This document shows positions 37,546-47,187 of a stretch of DNA of 64,000 bases, piece after piece. The first letter of the stretch is position 1; every line of letters starts with the position of its first letter. Under the pieces are notes generated by a model, which worked only from the letters and a program-made list of their open reading frames with translations, made no database searches and was not told where the DNA came from. The position numbers were made by a program, and so were the translations under genes. Origin of the DNA: an uncultured Duncaniella sp. (lineage in GTDB: Bacteria > Bacteroidota > Bacteroidia > Bacteroidales > Muribaculaceae); assembly GCA_910576785.1 (NCBI GenBank), contig CAJTJG010000004.1:62001-126000 (forward strand). The letters are read 5' to 3'.

Positions 37546-38430
37546 TCATTCTATATAGCCAAATGATTTGAGCTTGTTCTCGCGGTTGCGCCAGTTGGGT
37601 TCCACCTTCACGAAGAGTTCGAGGAACACACTCTTGCCGAAGAACTTCTCGATATCCTTTCTGGCATCAGTACCCACCTTCTTGATCTTCGATCCCTGGT
37701 GGCCTATGATGATACCCTTCTGCGAGTCACGCTCCACATAGATCACAGCCATGATGTGGATGGCCCCGGCTTTCTCCTCAAACTTCTCCACGATCACCTC
37801 CACCGAGTAGGGGATCTCCTTGTCATAGTTGAGCAGGATCTTCTCACGGATGATCTCAGTGACGAAGAATCGCGCCGGTTTGTCCGTGAGCGCATCCTTG
37901 CCGAAGAATGGGGGCGACACCGGGAGGAGTTCGACGATACGGGCCATGAGGTTGTCGATGTTGAAATGCTCCTTGGCCGAGATCGGGAATATTTCAGCGT
38001 TGGGCAGCCGTTTCTGCCACTGGTCGGTGAGATCAACGAGCTGCTGCTGATCCTTGACAAGGTCAATCTTGTTGATGACAAGGATGACGGGGATTTTCTC
38101 CTTGGCCACCTTCTCGAGGAAGTCGGCATTCTTGGCCGGATCCTCCACCACATCGGTGACATAGAGAAGTATGTCGGCATCCACAAGCGCACCCTCGCTG
38201 AAGTTGAGCATGCTTTCCTGAAGCTTATATTTAGGTGTGAGCACACCCGGGGTGTCGGAGAAAACTATCTGATAGTCCGGTGTATTGACTATACCGGTGA
38301 TACGGTGACGTGTGGTCTGAGCCTTGGAGGTGATGATGCTGATGCGCTCGCCCACAAGGTCATTCATAAGGGTCGACTTTCCCACATTGGGGTTGCCGAC
38401 AATATTGACGAATCCTGATTTATGTTCCAT
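37546..38430 (-). CDS. era: Ribosome-assembly GTPase Era
   Basis: 294 residues. GTPase motifs are GNPNVGKST (P-loop), SDTPGVLTPKYK (G3) and NKIDL (G4). The C-terminal KH domain has VIYVERDSQKGIIIGHQGSK, which binds the 3' end of 16S rRNA in small-subunit maturation. The order yceD-rpmF-fabH-era follows the common Bacteroidales arrangement, though hairpin copy B separates era from fabH. Confidence 0.97.
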   Translation of the reverse strand: MEHKSGFVNIVGNPNVGKSTLMNDLVGERISIITSKAQTTRHRITGIVNTPDYQIVFSDTPGVLTPKYKLQESMLNFSEGALVDADILLYVTDVVEDPAKNADFLEKVAKEKIPVILVINKIDLVKDQQQLVDLTDQWQKRLPNAEIFPISAKEHFNIDNLMARIVELLPVSPPFFGKDALTDKPARFFVTEIIREKILLNYDKEIPYSVEVIVEKFEEKAGAIHIMAVIYVERDSQKGIIIGHQGSKIKKVGTDARKDIEKFFGKSVFLELFVKVEPNWRNRENKLKSFGYIE

Positions 38431-38550
38431 GTTTTAGGGTTTAATCTTTAAGGTTAAACAATAAACACTCCGTAAAAGATTTTCCGAACCCGCTAAAAAA
38501 GCACCCGGGGCACTCCGGAATGGGTGGCGTGGCAATTGATATCTCCACGC

Positions 38551-38645
38551 AAAAGGACAAATAAGAGACAGAAGTGACAGAAATTTTAATTATCAGAACG
38601 ACAATTAATTATTCCCTGCCACTTCTGTCTCTTATTTGTCCTTTT
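38551..38645. repeat. Long-hairpin repeat, copy B
   Basis: Arms 38551-38576 and 38620-38645 are exactly complementary over 26 bp (AAAAGGACAAATAAGAGACA and on). The core between them contains TTAATTATCAG and ACAATTAATTA, shared with copies D and E. It lies 19 bases past the fabH stop (- strand) and before era. Confidence 0.88.
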
Positions 38646-38664
38646 GTATACTTGTATCAGGCGA

Positions 38665-39648
38665 TCAGAGATCCCAGATCACATAGAGTGCACCCCATGT
38701 GAAACCGGCGCCAAAGGCGGTGAGCACGATCTTGTCGCCCTTCTTGAGACGGTCCTTGTATTCGTCAAGACAGAGGGGTATCGAAGCGGCGGATGTATTG
38801 CCGTACTTCTCGATGTTGACGAGCACCTTGTTCTCATCGATGCCCAGACGCGAGCCCACAGCCTCGATGATACGGAGATTGGCCTGATGGGGCACGAACC
38901 AGTCTATGTCGTCGATGGTCACACCGGCCTTGGCCATAACCTCCTTGGAGGATTCAAGCATATCGGTGACAGCGTTCTTGTAGACGTTGCGGCCATCCTG
39001 GATCACAAAGTGCTGGTGGGCGTCCACTGTCTCATGGCTTGCGGGGAGCACGGATCCGCCGGCAGGCATCCACAGATGCTCGAGGCCCTGACCGTCGATA
39101 TGGAACACACCCTCGAGTATACCCACATTCTCCTCAGTAGGCTCGAGCATCATAGCAGCGGCACCGTCGCCGAAGAGCGGACATGTGGAGCGGTCAGTAT
39201 AGTCAGTCATGGACGACATCTTTTCTGCGGCAACCACGATCACCTTCTTGCGGAGACCTGACTTGACGTAGGCGGCGCCATCCTCGAGAGCCACGAGGAA
39301 GCCGGCGCATGCGGCCTGGATGTCATAGGAATAGGCAGAGGTGAGTCCGCACTGATGGGCTATGATAGATCCGGTAGAGGGGAAACGGTAGTCGGGATTG
39401 GATGTGGCGCAGATGAGTAGATCCACCTCCTCGGGCTTTGTGCCGGTCGACTCCAGGAGTCGCTCCACGGCCTTGATGCCGAGATAGGACGAACCCTTGC
39501 CGGGCTCGCGGAGTATGTGGCGGGTCTTGATACCTACTCGTGTGGTGATCCACTCGTCGTTGGTATCAACCATCTTTGAGAGTGCCTCGTTGTCGAGGAT
39601 ATCGTCAGGGGCATAGGACGAGAGTCCTGTTATGCGGGCGTTTATCAT
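38665..39648 (-). CDS. fabH: 3-oxoacyl-[acyl-carrier-protein] synthase III
   Basis: 327 residues. It condenses acetyl-CoA with malonyl-ACP to start fatty acid synthesis. The catalytic triad is visible: Cys114 in QAACAGF, His in PHQANLRII, Asn in YGNTSAASIP. TRVGIKTRHI near residue 37-46 is also typical. The ATG at 39648 gives the family start (MINARITGLSSYAPDD). Ahead of it lies a 251-base gap with a structured element. Confidence 0.96.
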   Translation of the reverse strand: MINARITGLSSYAPDDILDNEALSKMVDTNDEWITTRVGIKTRHILREPGKGSSYLGIKAVERLLESTGTKPEEVDLLICATSNPDYRFPSTGSIIAHQCGLTSAYSYDIQAACAGFLVALEDGAAYVKSGLRKKVIVVAAEKMSSMTDYTDRSTCPLFGDGAAAMMLEPTEENVGILEGVFHIDGQGLEHLWMPAGGSVLPASHETVDAHQHFVIQDGRNVYKNAVTDMLESSKEVMAKAGVTIDDIDWFVPHQANLRIIEAVGSRLGIDENKVLVNIEKYGNTSAASIPLCLDEYKDRLKKGDKIVLTAFGAGFTWGALYVIWDL

Positions 39649-39691
39649 TTTCTTCTGATGATTTGATGGGAGGATGATATGGATATATGAA

Positions 39692-39834
39692 AAAATTTCA
39701 CACAGCACCCGGGCCGGAACCAACCGTCTTACAGCAGACTCTCCCCGATGAGAGGGTTACGGAAACCGGCCTTCGGCCTATGTTTCCGGTTCGAGCCTGC
39801 ATGGATGGTCTCAGCCAAGACTGCGTGAAATTTT
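39692..39834 (-). ncRNA. Candidate structured RNA or leader upstream of fabH
   Basis: On the - strand, AAAATTTCACGCAG (39834-39821) can pair with CTGTGTGAAATTTT (39704 down) as an outer stem with one mismatch, followed by a T-run. Inside are GTCTT/AAGAC, a GGAAAC/GTTTCC arm capped by GGCC/GGCC, and a CTCTC/GGAGAG hairpin. An 11-base direct repeat, GCACCCGGGCC (39705 and 39843), and a further GTGGCG/CGCCAC stem (39837-39876) border it. No known riboswitch was recognised. It may be a fabH leader, an independent RNA, or a decayed element; strand is a guess. Confidence 0.35.
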
Positions 39835-39899
39835 AGTGTGGCGCACCCGGGCCATCAAGCCGCGGGATCACGCCACGCGTAAATCACATGGGCCGTAGA

Positions 39900-40085
39900 T
39901 CAGACAGCAGCTGTCTTTTCGATAGCGATGCGACCGCGGTAGTAACCACACTCACCGCATACGCAGTGATAGAGATGCCATGAGCCGCAGTTGGGGCAGA
40001 GGGCGATGGTGGGGACTACAGCCTTGTCGTGTGTGCGGCGCTTTGCTGTACGGGTCTTGGATTGTTTGCGTTTAGGATGTGCCAT
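39900..40085 (-). CDS. rpmF: 50S ribosomal protein L32
   Basis: 61 residues. The start MAHPKRKQSKTRTAKRRTH is the family signature, and a four-Cys zinc site follows (CPNCGSWH and CVCGECGYY). It lies 95 bases after yceD, as usual in bacteria, where the two are co-transcribed with fatty acid genes. Confidence 0.97.
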   Translation of the reverse strand: MAHPKRKQSKTRTAKRRTHDKAVVPTIALCPNCGSWHLYHCVCGECGYYRGRIAIEKTAAV

Positions 40086-40180
40086 GACTTATTTAAACGT
40101 TTTGATTTGTTTTGTTACTATATCTTTTGTACGCGGCCGATCCTCTCTCTTGGATCAAGGTGCGGTGACGCGCTCTATGT

Positions 40181-40786
40181 TCAGTTTTCCTCAGCGTTGC
40201 CGGAGAGCTTCTTAAGTTCATCCCACCGCGGATCGGTCGGGACATCGGCCGGAGCCTCATCATCGGGAGCTGTGTCCATGGAGTCCATCTCGTCGATGAG
40301 GCGGTCAGCAAGCTCCGCATCGTCATCGTCTGCCTTGGTGGCCCGGTGCTTGCGCAGGAGAGCACTCATAGCCCTGTTGCACTTACCGAGCGGGTGGACA
40401 TGCTTGATGGGTATGGCCAGCGAAGCCGTGTCGAAGATCATATAGGAGACGTTGAGCGTCGGGTCATTGTCGGGTATCACAAGCAGGTCATCGGTCTCCG
40501 CATAGTCATCGCCAAACTTGACGTTGATCTCGTAGGTGGCGTCGATAGGCTGGATAAGGTCGTCCAGGCAACGGTCGCAGATAAGCGTGACATTGCCCGT
40601 GACATGGAAAGCAAGATTGTAGATATCATGCTTATGTGTCACGACAAGCTTGACGTCGAGATCGGCGTCATGTATGTCGGTACTCTCCATATTCACAAAG
40701 AATTGCTTATCAAGATGATAATCAAATTCCTGTGTTCCTTCGGGGATCGCCTTGAGCTGGAGACGGAATGCTGAAAATTTTCCCAC
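40181..40786 (-). CDS. DUF177/YceD family protein
   Basis: 201 residues. Typical of the family are the central LICDRCLDDLIQPIDATYEI with two cysteines, and the acidic C-terminal region (DDDDAELADRLIDEMDSMD). In other bacteria YceD accompanies rpmF and is linked to 23S rRNA accumulation. A consensus promoter lies directly upstream, so it heads the yceD-rpmF unit. Confidence 0.88.
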   Translation of the reverse strand: MGKFSAFRLQLKAIPEGTQEFDYHLDKQFFVNMESTDIHDADLDVKLVVTHKHDIYNLAFHVTGNVTLICDRCLDDLIQPIDATYEINVKFGDDYAETDDLLVIPDNDPTLNVSYMIFDTASLAIPIKHVHPLGKCNRAMSALLRKHRATKADDDDAELADRLIDEMDSMDTAPDDEAPADVPTDPRWDELKKLSGNAEEN

Positions 40787-40811
40787 GACAATATTGGTTG
40801 AAAAAACTGTG

Positions 40812-40842
40812 CAAAGTTATACAATTTCTTTTGATTATCAAA
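40812..40842 (-). promoter_or_regulatory. Promoter of yceD-rpmF
   Basis: On the - strand, TTTG (40842-40839), N19 and TAACTTTG (40819-40812) form a full consensus match, about 25 bases before the yceD ATG. The 316-base gap here otherwise holds hairpin copy C. Confidence 0.72.
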
Positions 40843-40969
40843 ATAATGTGGAACTGATTTTATATCAGCACGTAAAAAATTTACCTTATGAATCGCCATA
40901 ACATATCCGCATTGATGACACTGCGGCCTGTGAAGACACGACAGGTATCGAGAATCGGCAGCAGGAAAC

Positions 40970-41062
40970 AAAAGGCAGAACAAAGGACAGAAGTCGGCAA
41001 CATCTCAATCATCAGCACGACAACTGATTATTTGCCAATTTCTGTCCTTTGTTCTGCCTTTT
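40970..41062. repeat. Long-hairpin repeat, copy C
   Basis: Arms 40970-41000 and 41032-41062 pair over 31 bp with two mismatches; the outer 23 bp are perfect (AAAAGGCAGAACAAAGGACA and on). The core CAATCATCAGCACGACAACT is a diverged version of the family core. It lies 40 bases past the stop of the 910-residue secreted protein. Confidence 0.85.
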
Positions 41063-41102
41063 GCAGCGATACGTCAGCTACGACAGCATCGCAACCCGGC
41101 TA

Positions 41103-43835
41103 TCATTTCACGAACTTGACGGTCTTGTTGCCGCTCACGGCAATGTAGAGACCGGAAGCAAGAGTGTCGGTCGAGAGCTCACCCTCGGCTGTCTTGACAA
41201 GCAGACCGGATGCGTTGTATACATCGATACGGCCCGAAGCCTTGATGAGGCCGGCGGATGCGTCGTAAACCATGTCGGCAGCGTCGGCGTCAATGCTGCC
41301 GATACCGGATCCCTTGGGCACGAATGTAGCGCCTACCTCTATCACACCTGCGCCATTGGCATCCTCGCCGTTCACGACATAACGCTGGGGCAGGATCACT
41401 GACTCATTGCGCCAGAGATTGAAGTGCAGACACTCGTAATCGTCACGTGCGTAAGCCAGAAGTATCACTTCCTGACCCTCGAGCGCAACAACTTCGGTGA
41501 GGCCCTCGCCATTGGGATTATTCTCGTCATAGATTCTTACGACACCGGCAAGGATATTGCCTTCGTCAGGATTCTCAACGAAACAGTTGTTACCGCGTAC
41601 CACGTACGACTTCACGCTGCCTTCCTTGTAGACACCTTCGAAGAACGCACCGCTCTCCACATCAGCATCCGTCACGGTATAAGTCATCCCATAGTGCACA
41701 TCGCTTTCAGGATATGTGCGCTTGATGTAGTCGAGCTCGTAGCCGGCCGAGGTCTCACATACGAATGTGATGGTCTCGCCCACGGCAGCAGTATAGTTGG
41801 TCACGAGTTTGTCGCCATCCTTAACATAGAGCTTGCCGATTACCGAGTGGTTCTCGCTGTTGAAGGTAGAGGATGTTCCGATAAGAGCCTTGTAGTATGT
41901 CTCGGCCATGATATCGGTCTTCTCGTTGATGGTGATCTTGAACTGCTTTTCGTTGTCGGGCACCGGTGCGACCTCCTTGCCGTTGGCGGTCACCGACTTG
42001 AAGAAAAGCATGGTGGAGAATGTGCGTACAATCACGGCGTTGCCGTTCTTCACCTCATATACCTTGCCGGGCTCGAGGTTCTGCACAAACTTGTCGGCCT
42101 CGTCATACTCCACAAACGATACACCGGTGGGATTGTCGGTCTCGACCGTCACGAGCGAGTAACCCTCGCGTGCCACGATCTCCTCCATAGCCACGGCAAG
42201 CGTGCATGCCGAGAATACGTCGAATGTATAGGTATCGGTCTCCTCATCGAAGATCACGTCGTTCTCACCGGCGGTGAGAGATGTGATGCGGTAGCCACGC
42301 TCGGCCTTGACAGTAATGATGCTCTCAGCCTCGACCATGAGGGTCTCGGTTCCGGTGGAGAGAAGTTCCTCCTCATCGTTCACGGTAAGCACGAGATGCG
42401 AAGCGAGATCGGCGGGAACCACAGCGAGAGTGACAGGGAGAGCCTTGGGGATCTCACGGGTCTTCACCTCGATGCAGCAACCTTCGGTGGCCTTGATGAG
42501 ATAGGAGCCGTCGTTGGCAGCCTTGACAGCCTCACCGTTGAGGGTGACGGATGTGATGGCATTGCCTTCGGTAGCTGCGATCTTGAGGGAGTTCTTGATG
42601 TCGGCCAAGGGGAAGTTGTTCATGCCGTCAACGAGAGTGAGGGCAGCGCCATAGCCGTTGGTCTGCTTCACAGAGATACGCGATGCATTGTCAACGTCGA
42701 TGTTCACACCTGCGGCCTTGATGCCATAGACGAACACCTGAAGGTCGTCCATATTCACCTGGAATGCCTGCGAGGGAGCCTCGGCCGGAGCGGCATTACC
42801 ACCTATGATATATTTAAGCTGGTTGGCTCCCTTGGGGGTAGCGGTAACGATAGCGCCGAGAGGGAGTTTGACAGTAGCTTCTGTGCCGCTGAGAGCAAGC
42901 TCCTTGCCATCGCTCACGAATGTATATGAATCGAGATCTGCCTGTCCGGAAGGAGCGGTGAACTTAACATTCACCTCACGGCCTTTGGTTGTCACCACAA
43001 AAGCATCACCGTTGGCAAAGGCCAGACGGCATCCGGAGAAGGGACTCCAGTGCTGCTCCTCGCCATTTTTGGTCACGACTATGATCTCGGCTCCTGCAGC
43101 AGGCTCTATGTAGAGAGGCTGGAGCGACTCATCTGTCACGATAGTGTTCTTGCCTGTGTATACAGCAAGCTTCTTGTCGGCGGTAGGACCTACATAGAAA
43201 TTCGCATTGTCGGCGAAGTCCATGTCGATTGTGATCTTGGCGCCGGTCACCTCAGTGTATACATAGATAGTATTGGAAGCCTCAGCCTTATATGTATAAG
43301 TACCGTCGGCATTCTTCACCACAGAGGCATTGTTAAGCGGCGACACACTCGTCAGGGCATATCCTGCGGCGGGAGCCACGGTGAACTCCGTGCCTTTGGC
43401 CACCTTGAACGGCACCGACCATGCGGCGGTCTCGCTGCCGTAGGTCACTACAGCCGAGCCGGCATCGCCCATATTGAAGAAGGACACCTCAACCTCGGAG
43501 GACGATGCGCCGCCCGAAGTCACGATGTCGAGCATCATGGCCTCGATGGCCACACGATACTTGCCATCGCCCGAGGGAGACAGCTTTTCACCGTTTTTAG
43601 TGACCTCAACAATCGTGGCGCCGTTGGCCGGCTCGATGGTCAGGGGATTGTCCGAGGCGGAGAGATCCGTGATGCGGTTAAATCCGTCCACAAGGTCTAT
43701 CACCCTGCCATAACCCGACTGGGTGGCCACCTTGACATTGGCGGCATTGTCCACATTGATATTGACATTCTGGGCATGTACACCCAGGAAGCCCATGACA
43801 AACGCGAACAACGTCAGAAATAAAGATTTTCTCAT
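41103..43835 (-). CDS. Secreted repeat protein with C-terminal sorting-like module
   Basis: 910 residues with a signal peptide (ending VHAQ). Three related units start near residues 23, 200 and 376; each runs from an IDVDNA-like strand through an LVDGxN-like turn to VTxNGE (for example VNINVDNAANVKV, VNIDVDNASRISV). Further beta segments follow. The end, RIDVYNASGLLVKTAEGELS then SGLYIAVSGNKTVKFVK, is a type IX-like C-terminal module. It is probably a surface protein; ligand unknown. It lies 32 bases after the M6 peptidase gene, so the two may be one operon. Confidence 0.7.
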   Translation of the reverse strand: MRKSLFLTLFAFVMGFLGVHAQNVNINVDNAANVKVATQSGYGRVIDLVDGFNRITDLSASDNPLTIEPANGATIVEVTKNGEKLSPSGDGKYRVAIEAMMLDIVTSGGASSSEVEVSFFNMGDAGSAVVTYGSETAAWSVPFKVAKGTEFTVAPAAGYALTSVSPLNNASVVKNADGTYTYKAEASNTIYVYTEVTGAKITIDMDFADNANFYVGPTADKKLAVYTGKNTIVTDESLQPLYIEPAAGAEIIVVTKNGEEQHWSPFSGCRLAFANGDAFVVTTKGREVNVKFTAPSGQADLDSYTFVSDGKELALSGTEATVKLPLGAIVTATPKGANQLKYIIGGNAAPAEAPSQAFQVNMDDLQVFVYGIKAAGVNIDVDNASRISVKQTNGYGAALTLVDGMNNFPLADIKNSLKIAATEGNAITSVTLNGEAVKAANDGSYLIKATEGCCIEVKTREIPKALPVTLAVVPADLASHLVLTVNDEEELLSTGTETLMVEAESIITVKAERGYRITSLTAGENDVIFDEETDTYTFDVFSACTLAVAMEEIVAREGYSLVTVETDNPTGVSFVEYDEADKFVQNLEPGKVYEVKNGNAVIVRTFSTMLFFKSVTANGKEVAPVPDNEKQFKITINEKTDIMAETYYKALIGTSSTFNSENHSVIGKLYVKDGDKLVTNYTAAVGETITFVCETSAGYELDYIKRTYPESDVHYGMTYTVTDADVESGAFFEGVYKEGSVKSYVVRGNNCFVENPDEGNILAGVVRIYDENNPNGEGLTEVVALEGQEVILLAYARDDYECLHFNLWRNESVILPQRYVVNGEDANGAGVIEVGATFVPKGSGIGSIDADAADMVYDASAGLIKASGRIDVYNASGLLVKTAEGELSTDTLASGLYIAVSGNKTVKFVK

Positions 43836-43867
43836 AACGTGTTATTGTAGTAGATGAATGGAATTTT

Positions 43868-45622
43868 TCACTTCACGACCACCTTGGCCACACTGGCCTC
43901 GGTGCGCACGATGTATATACCGGGAGCGAGACCCTCAGTGCCCACACGCGCACCGGCGAGGGTGTAGACCTCGGCACCTTCGGGAGCGATGACGCAGCCA
44001 TGGCCGCCACGGATATCCTCACCGGCGGCAACGATGTCATCTATACCGGACTGCGAGTCGAAATCGAAGGTTATTACACCGTTCTCATCCTCGCGGATAT
44101 TGGTGAGCGTATGCTCCATATTCTTACCGTTGGAGTACCATTTAGCCGAGGGATGAGTGGCTACACTGAGCGATGTCACCTCCTTCTTGCCGGGGAACGG
44201 GTCGCCAGCCTCACTACCGGCATAGATATCCTCCTTGCCGGTGACGTCGGATGTGATCAGCGAGCCATCGGCCGGAAGGATACGTACATGCTCGTAGCCG
44301 GCATGGGCGGCTGCGTTGACGGTGTTGCGCTTCCAGTGCTTCTGCTCATAGTGCACGTAGCTCACCACGAGGCCATGACCGGGCAGACCGGCATCGAAGC
44401 CTACGGGCTGACGGTTCTCGAGAGTATAATACTCATTGGGGTTCTCGGGATTGACTATAAAGTATGCATCGCCCCCTGCCGAGAACGGATCGAGCTTCAC
44501 ACCCGTCTCGGGAGCCTCGAGCACCTTGGGCTCGATCCAGCCGAGTGTATATTTGTCCATGGCCGTATAGCCGGCAGGCTTCACGCCGTCGGCATTGTAG
44601 GGGCCGTAGCACATCAGGTCATAGTGGCCCATGCCGTAGCCGCCGGTCTGGCGTGCGTCATAGATGTCGGGGAGGCCGAGTATGTGGGAGAACTCGTGGC
44701 ATATGGTGCCCATGCCGTCCCAATCCTCGCCTTCAGCACCCTTGAGCTCGCACGAGCATGCGGCCACGCTGAGGTTGAGACCGTCGAAATAGTCGTAGAT
44801 GGAGTTGGACACATCCATCATGGCAGGCCAGATAGTCTCCACGGGGCCACCCTGGGCCTGACCGTGTCCGGCAAAGATGATGAAAACGAAATCGACAAAA
44901 CCGTCGTTGTTGACATCATAACGGGTGAAGTCGGTCCCTGCCTTGTCGGCCTCCACACATGCATCGCGGAAGAGACTGATGAGATCTTCGGATACACCAT
45001 AGTCCGCCCTATTCTTGGGGAGGGTGACAGGGCCTACCACGTCAAATACTGGCTGGAACTTGCCGCCCGACTGCTCCTTGAAGTAGTCATGGGCGCTGCC
45101 CATGGTCTCCTCGCCTGAATAACCGGGAGTATTGAGTTTGGTGTCGAAATATTCCTTAGTTGACTTCGGGAGGAGCTTCACATCCTGGAAGTCTGCAAGA
45201 ATGATCAGACCGCGGACCTCACCGGTGGTGGGGAAGTCCACTTTGATCTTATCGGGAGCCACACGCGATGCGGCGGCAGCCTTGGCCTCACGTATAGCGT
45301 CATATCGGCGACCGATGGCGTCGATAACGTTCTCGCGCTCCGAGGTCGACATCACACTGCGTCCGGGTAGTACAGCGGATGCGGCGGGCTCACCGGCAGC
45401 ATCCACCACAGCCCGGCGCAGATAGCCATCGGCATCACGCAGGAGAATCTCGCCTGCAGCTGTTTCGTAAAAATGGAAATGCTCGTCCCCCTTGAGTCCG
45501 GCCTCGACCACCGTGCCATCCGGCTGGGTGAATGTCATGATGCCGGGTTTGGCCGGAACTGCAAACGCGCTGTGCGCAACAGCCCAGAGAGCCAGTGCGG
45601 TCACTACACTTCTTAGTTTCAT
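43868..45622 (-). CDS. M6 family secreted metalloprotease
   Basis: 584 residues with a signal peptide (ending SAFAVPA). A propeptide-like region (about 22-130) has FTQPDGTVVEAGLKGDEHFH, common in these proteins. The zinc motif HEFSHILGLPD begins at His309, preceded by DYFKEQSGGKFQPVFDV and AGHGQAQGG. The last 60 residues form the sorting-like module (GAEVYTLAGARVG, then GIYIVRTEASVAKVVVK). It probably acts on host or dietary proteins at the cell surface. Confidence 0.88.
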   Translation of the reverse strand: MKLRSVVTALALWAVAHSAFAVPAKPGIMTFTQPDGTVVEAGLKGDEHFHFYETAAGEILLRDADGYLRRAVVDAAGEPAASAVLPGRSVMSTSERENVIDAIGRRYDAIREAKAAAASRVAPDKIKVDFPTTGEVRGLIILADFQDVKLLPKSTKEYFDTKLNTPGYSGEETMGSAHDYFKEQSGGKFQPVFDVVGPVTLPKNRADYGVSEDLISLFRDACVEADKAGTDFTRYDVNNDGFVDFVFIIFAGHGQAQGGPVETIWPAMMDVSNSIYDYFDGLNLSVAACSCELKGAEGEDWDGMGTICHEFSHILGLPDIYDARQTGGYGMGHYDLMCYGPYNADGVKPAGYTAMDKYTLGWIEPKVLEAPETGVKLDPFSAGGDAYFIVNPENPNEYYTLENRQPVGFDAGLPGHGLVVSYVHYEQKHWKRNTVNAAAHAGYEHVRILPADGSLITSDVTGKEDIYAGSEAGDPFPGKKEVTSLSVATHPSAKWYSNGKNMEHTLTNIREDENGVITFDFDSQSGIDDIVAAGEDIRGGHGCVIAPEGAEVYTLAGARVGTEGLAPGIYIVRTEASVAKVVVK

Positions 45623-45770
45623 ATCCTATTGAGTAAAAGAATGTTGATTGGTTTTCTATTATGTTGGTGTCTTTAAACCGCAAAATTGGCAAAAAGTTTG
45701 ATCAAAAACAATAGCAATCCCCTAAAATGCTTTAAAATAGAAGCGAGTTAATCAAATTTAACACGTCCCT

Positions 45771-47183
45771 TTATTCCGCCATATCACCGGGATTGAGCAG
45801 GAACAACCGGCGTGTGGCACGCGACACCGCCGTATAGAGCCAGCGGTAGAAATCTATCTCGCGGCTTTCTGGCGGTATACCCCCGAGATCCACCACCACA
45901 TTTGGCCACTGCGCCCCCTGTGCCTTGTGGCATGTGACGGCATAGGCATACTTGACCTGCAAGGCATTGAACCACGGATCCGAACGCAGACGGCGCAGGC
46001 GCTGATCCCACGAGTCGTCCGGACGGTTCCGCTCCGGATCCATCATGCATGCCTCGGCGAGCTGCTGCATACGCTCGCGCGATATCGAGGCGCTCTCATC
46101 GGTAAGAGTGTCGAGAAATATGCGGCACTCTATCTCCACACCGCGATCAGGGAGCAGGAGCGTGACGTTGGCGAATCTGAAACCGTGGCGCTCCTCCGTC
46201 GACCGTATGGCCGTGACCACACCCACATCGCCATTGGCTATGAAATCCAGGCCCTTCACCTTGGCACTCCACATGTAGTTGTTCTTGGCCACAAGGAGAC
46301 GCTCTCCCTTGCACAGCTCCTCCTCAAGGTCGAGTATGCGTGTGCGTATGCCGAGATTGAATGCCGTGGCCCTGCGGTTGGAGCGTGTTATCACGATTGT
46401 ATCGGCAGCCCCGTCAGCCCGGTAGCACTCCCCTATCACATCAACGACATCCTCACCGTCCACCACATGCACATCATCGGTACCCTCGGCCACAAGCCTT
46501 GGAGCCGGCAGCGGATCGGCCAGCATGGCACGGCGCAGCCACGTGGCGTTGCGGAGTATTCCCGACCGGCGGGCCTGACGAGCTGTATCCGTAAGGGTGG
46601 CACGGCTCACACGCAGCCCCATCTGCTTGAATGTGGCGGGCTGCATGGCCGGCGAATCAGTGGCGCCAACCGGCGGAAGCTGGGCTACATCCCCAAGGAG
46701 TATCAGGCGGTTGTTGTCGCCGGTGAACACATATTCCACCAGATCCTCGAGCAGATTGCCGGTCGTCTCGGCATCCGTCGTGCCGCCTATCATGGAAGCC
46801 TCATCAACTATGAACACGGCCGACGACAGATTGTTATGCTGCAAGAATGCGTTTCCGGCCGTAAGATCTCCCGTGGCTCCGCGGTAGATCTTACGATGGA
46901 TAGTGAATGCCGGTACACCCGCCTGGGCCGAGAGCACCTTGGCCGCGCGGCCCGTAGGCGCCATGAGCACAACCGGACGTCCCACGGCCAGCAGACTCTT
47001 CACAAGCGCTCCGGTGAGCGAAGTCTTGCCCGTACCCGCATAGCCGTTGAGTATGAACACCGACCCCGTGGGGGTGGCCGATGAGCAGAATCGGGCCAGT
47101 GCGTCGATGAGCTGACGCTGCTGGTCATTGGGTGTATATGGAAGCGCCCCCCGGACGGTGGCGGCAAATTCATTTATTGTCAT
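45771..47183 (-). CDS. RecD-like ATP-dependent DNA helicase (AAA/UvrD_C-type)
   Basis: 470 residues. A superfamily I helicase: Walker A GYAGTGKTSL, Walker B IVDEASMI, LLGDVAQLPPVG, and the C-terminal VTCHKAQGAQWPNVVVD and YTAVSRATRRLFLL. Without the RecD N-terminal domain it resembles the short RecD2/Dda-like helicases of Bacteroidales. It probably works in DNA repair or replication restart. The ATG at 47183 gives MTINEFAATV; the upstream extension lies over the promoter. Confidence 0.88.
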   Translation of the reverse strand: MTINEFAATVRGALPYTPNDQQRQLIDALARFCSSATPTGSVFILNGYAGTGKTSLTGALVKSLLAVGRPVVLMAPTGRAAKVLSAQAGVPAFTIHRKIYRGATGDLTAGNAFLQHNNLSSAVFIVDEASMIGGTTDAETTGNLLEDLVEYVFTGDNNRLILLGDVAQLPPVGATDSPAMQPATFKQMGLRVSRATLTDTARQARRSGILRNATWLRRAMLADPLPAPRLVAEGTDDVHVVDGEDVVDVIGECYRADGAADTIVITRSNRRATAFNLGIRTRILDLEEELCKGERLLVAKNNYMWSAKVKGLDFIANGDVGVVTAIRSTEERHGFRFANVTLLLPDRGVEIECRIFLDTLTDESASISRERMQQLAEACMMDPERNRPDDSWDQRLRRLRSDPWFNALQVKYAYAVTCHKAQGAQWPNVVVDLGGIPPESREIDFYRWLYTAVSRATRRLFLLNPGDMAE

Positions 47184-47187
47184 AATG

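Noticed and set aside
39786..39800. tRNA-like T-arm (GGTTCGAGCC) upstream of fabH
   Set aside because: No acceptor stem, anticodon arm or CCA end could be placed around it on either strand, so it was treated as part of the unknown structured element.
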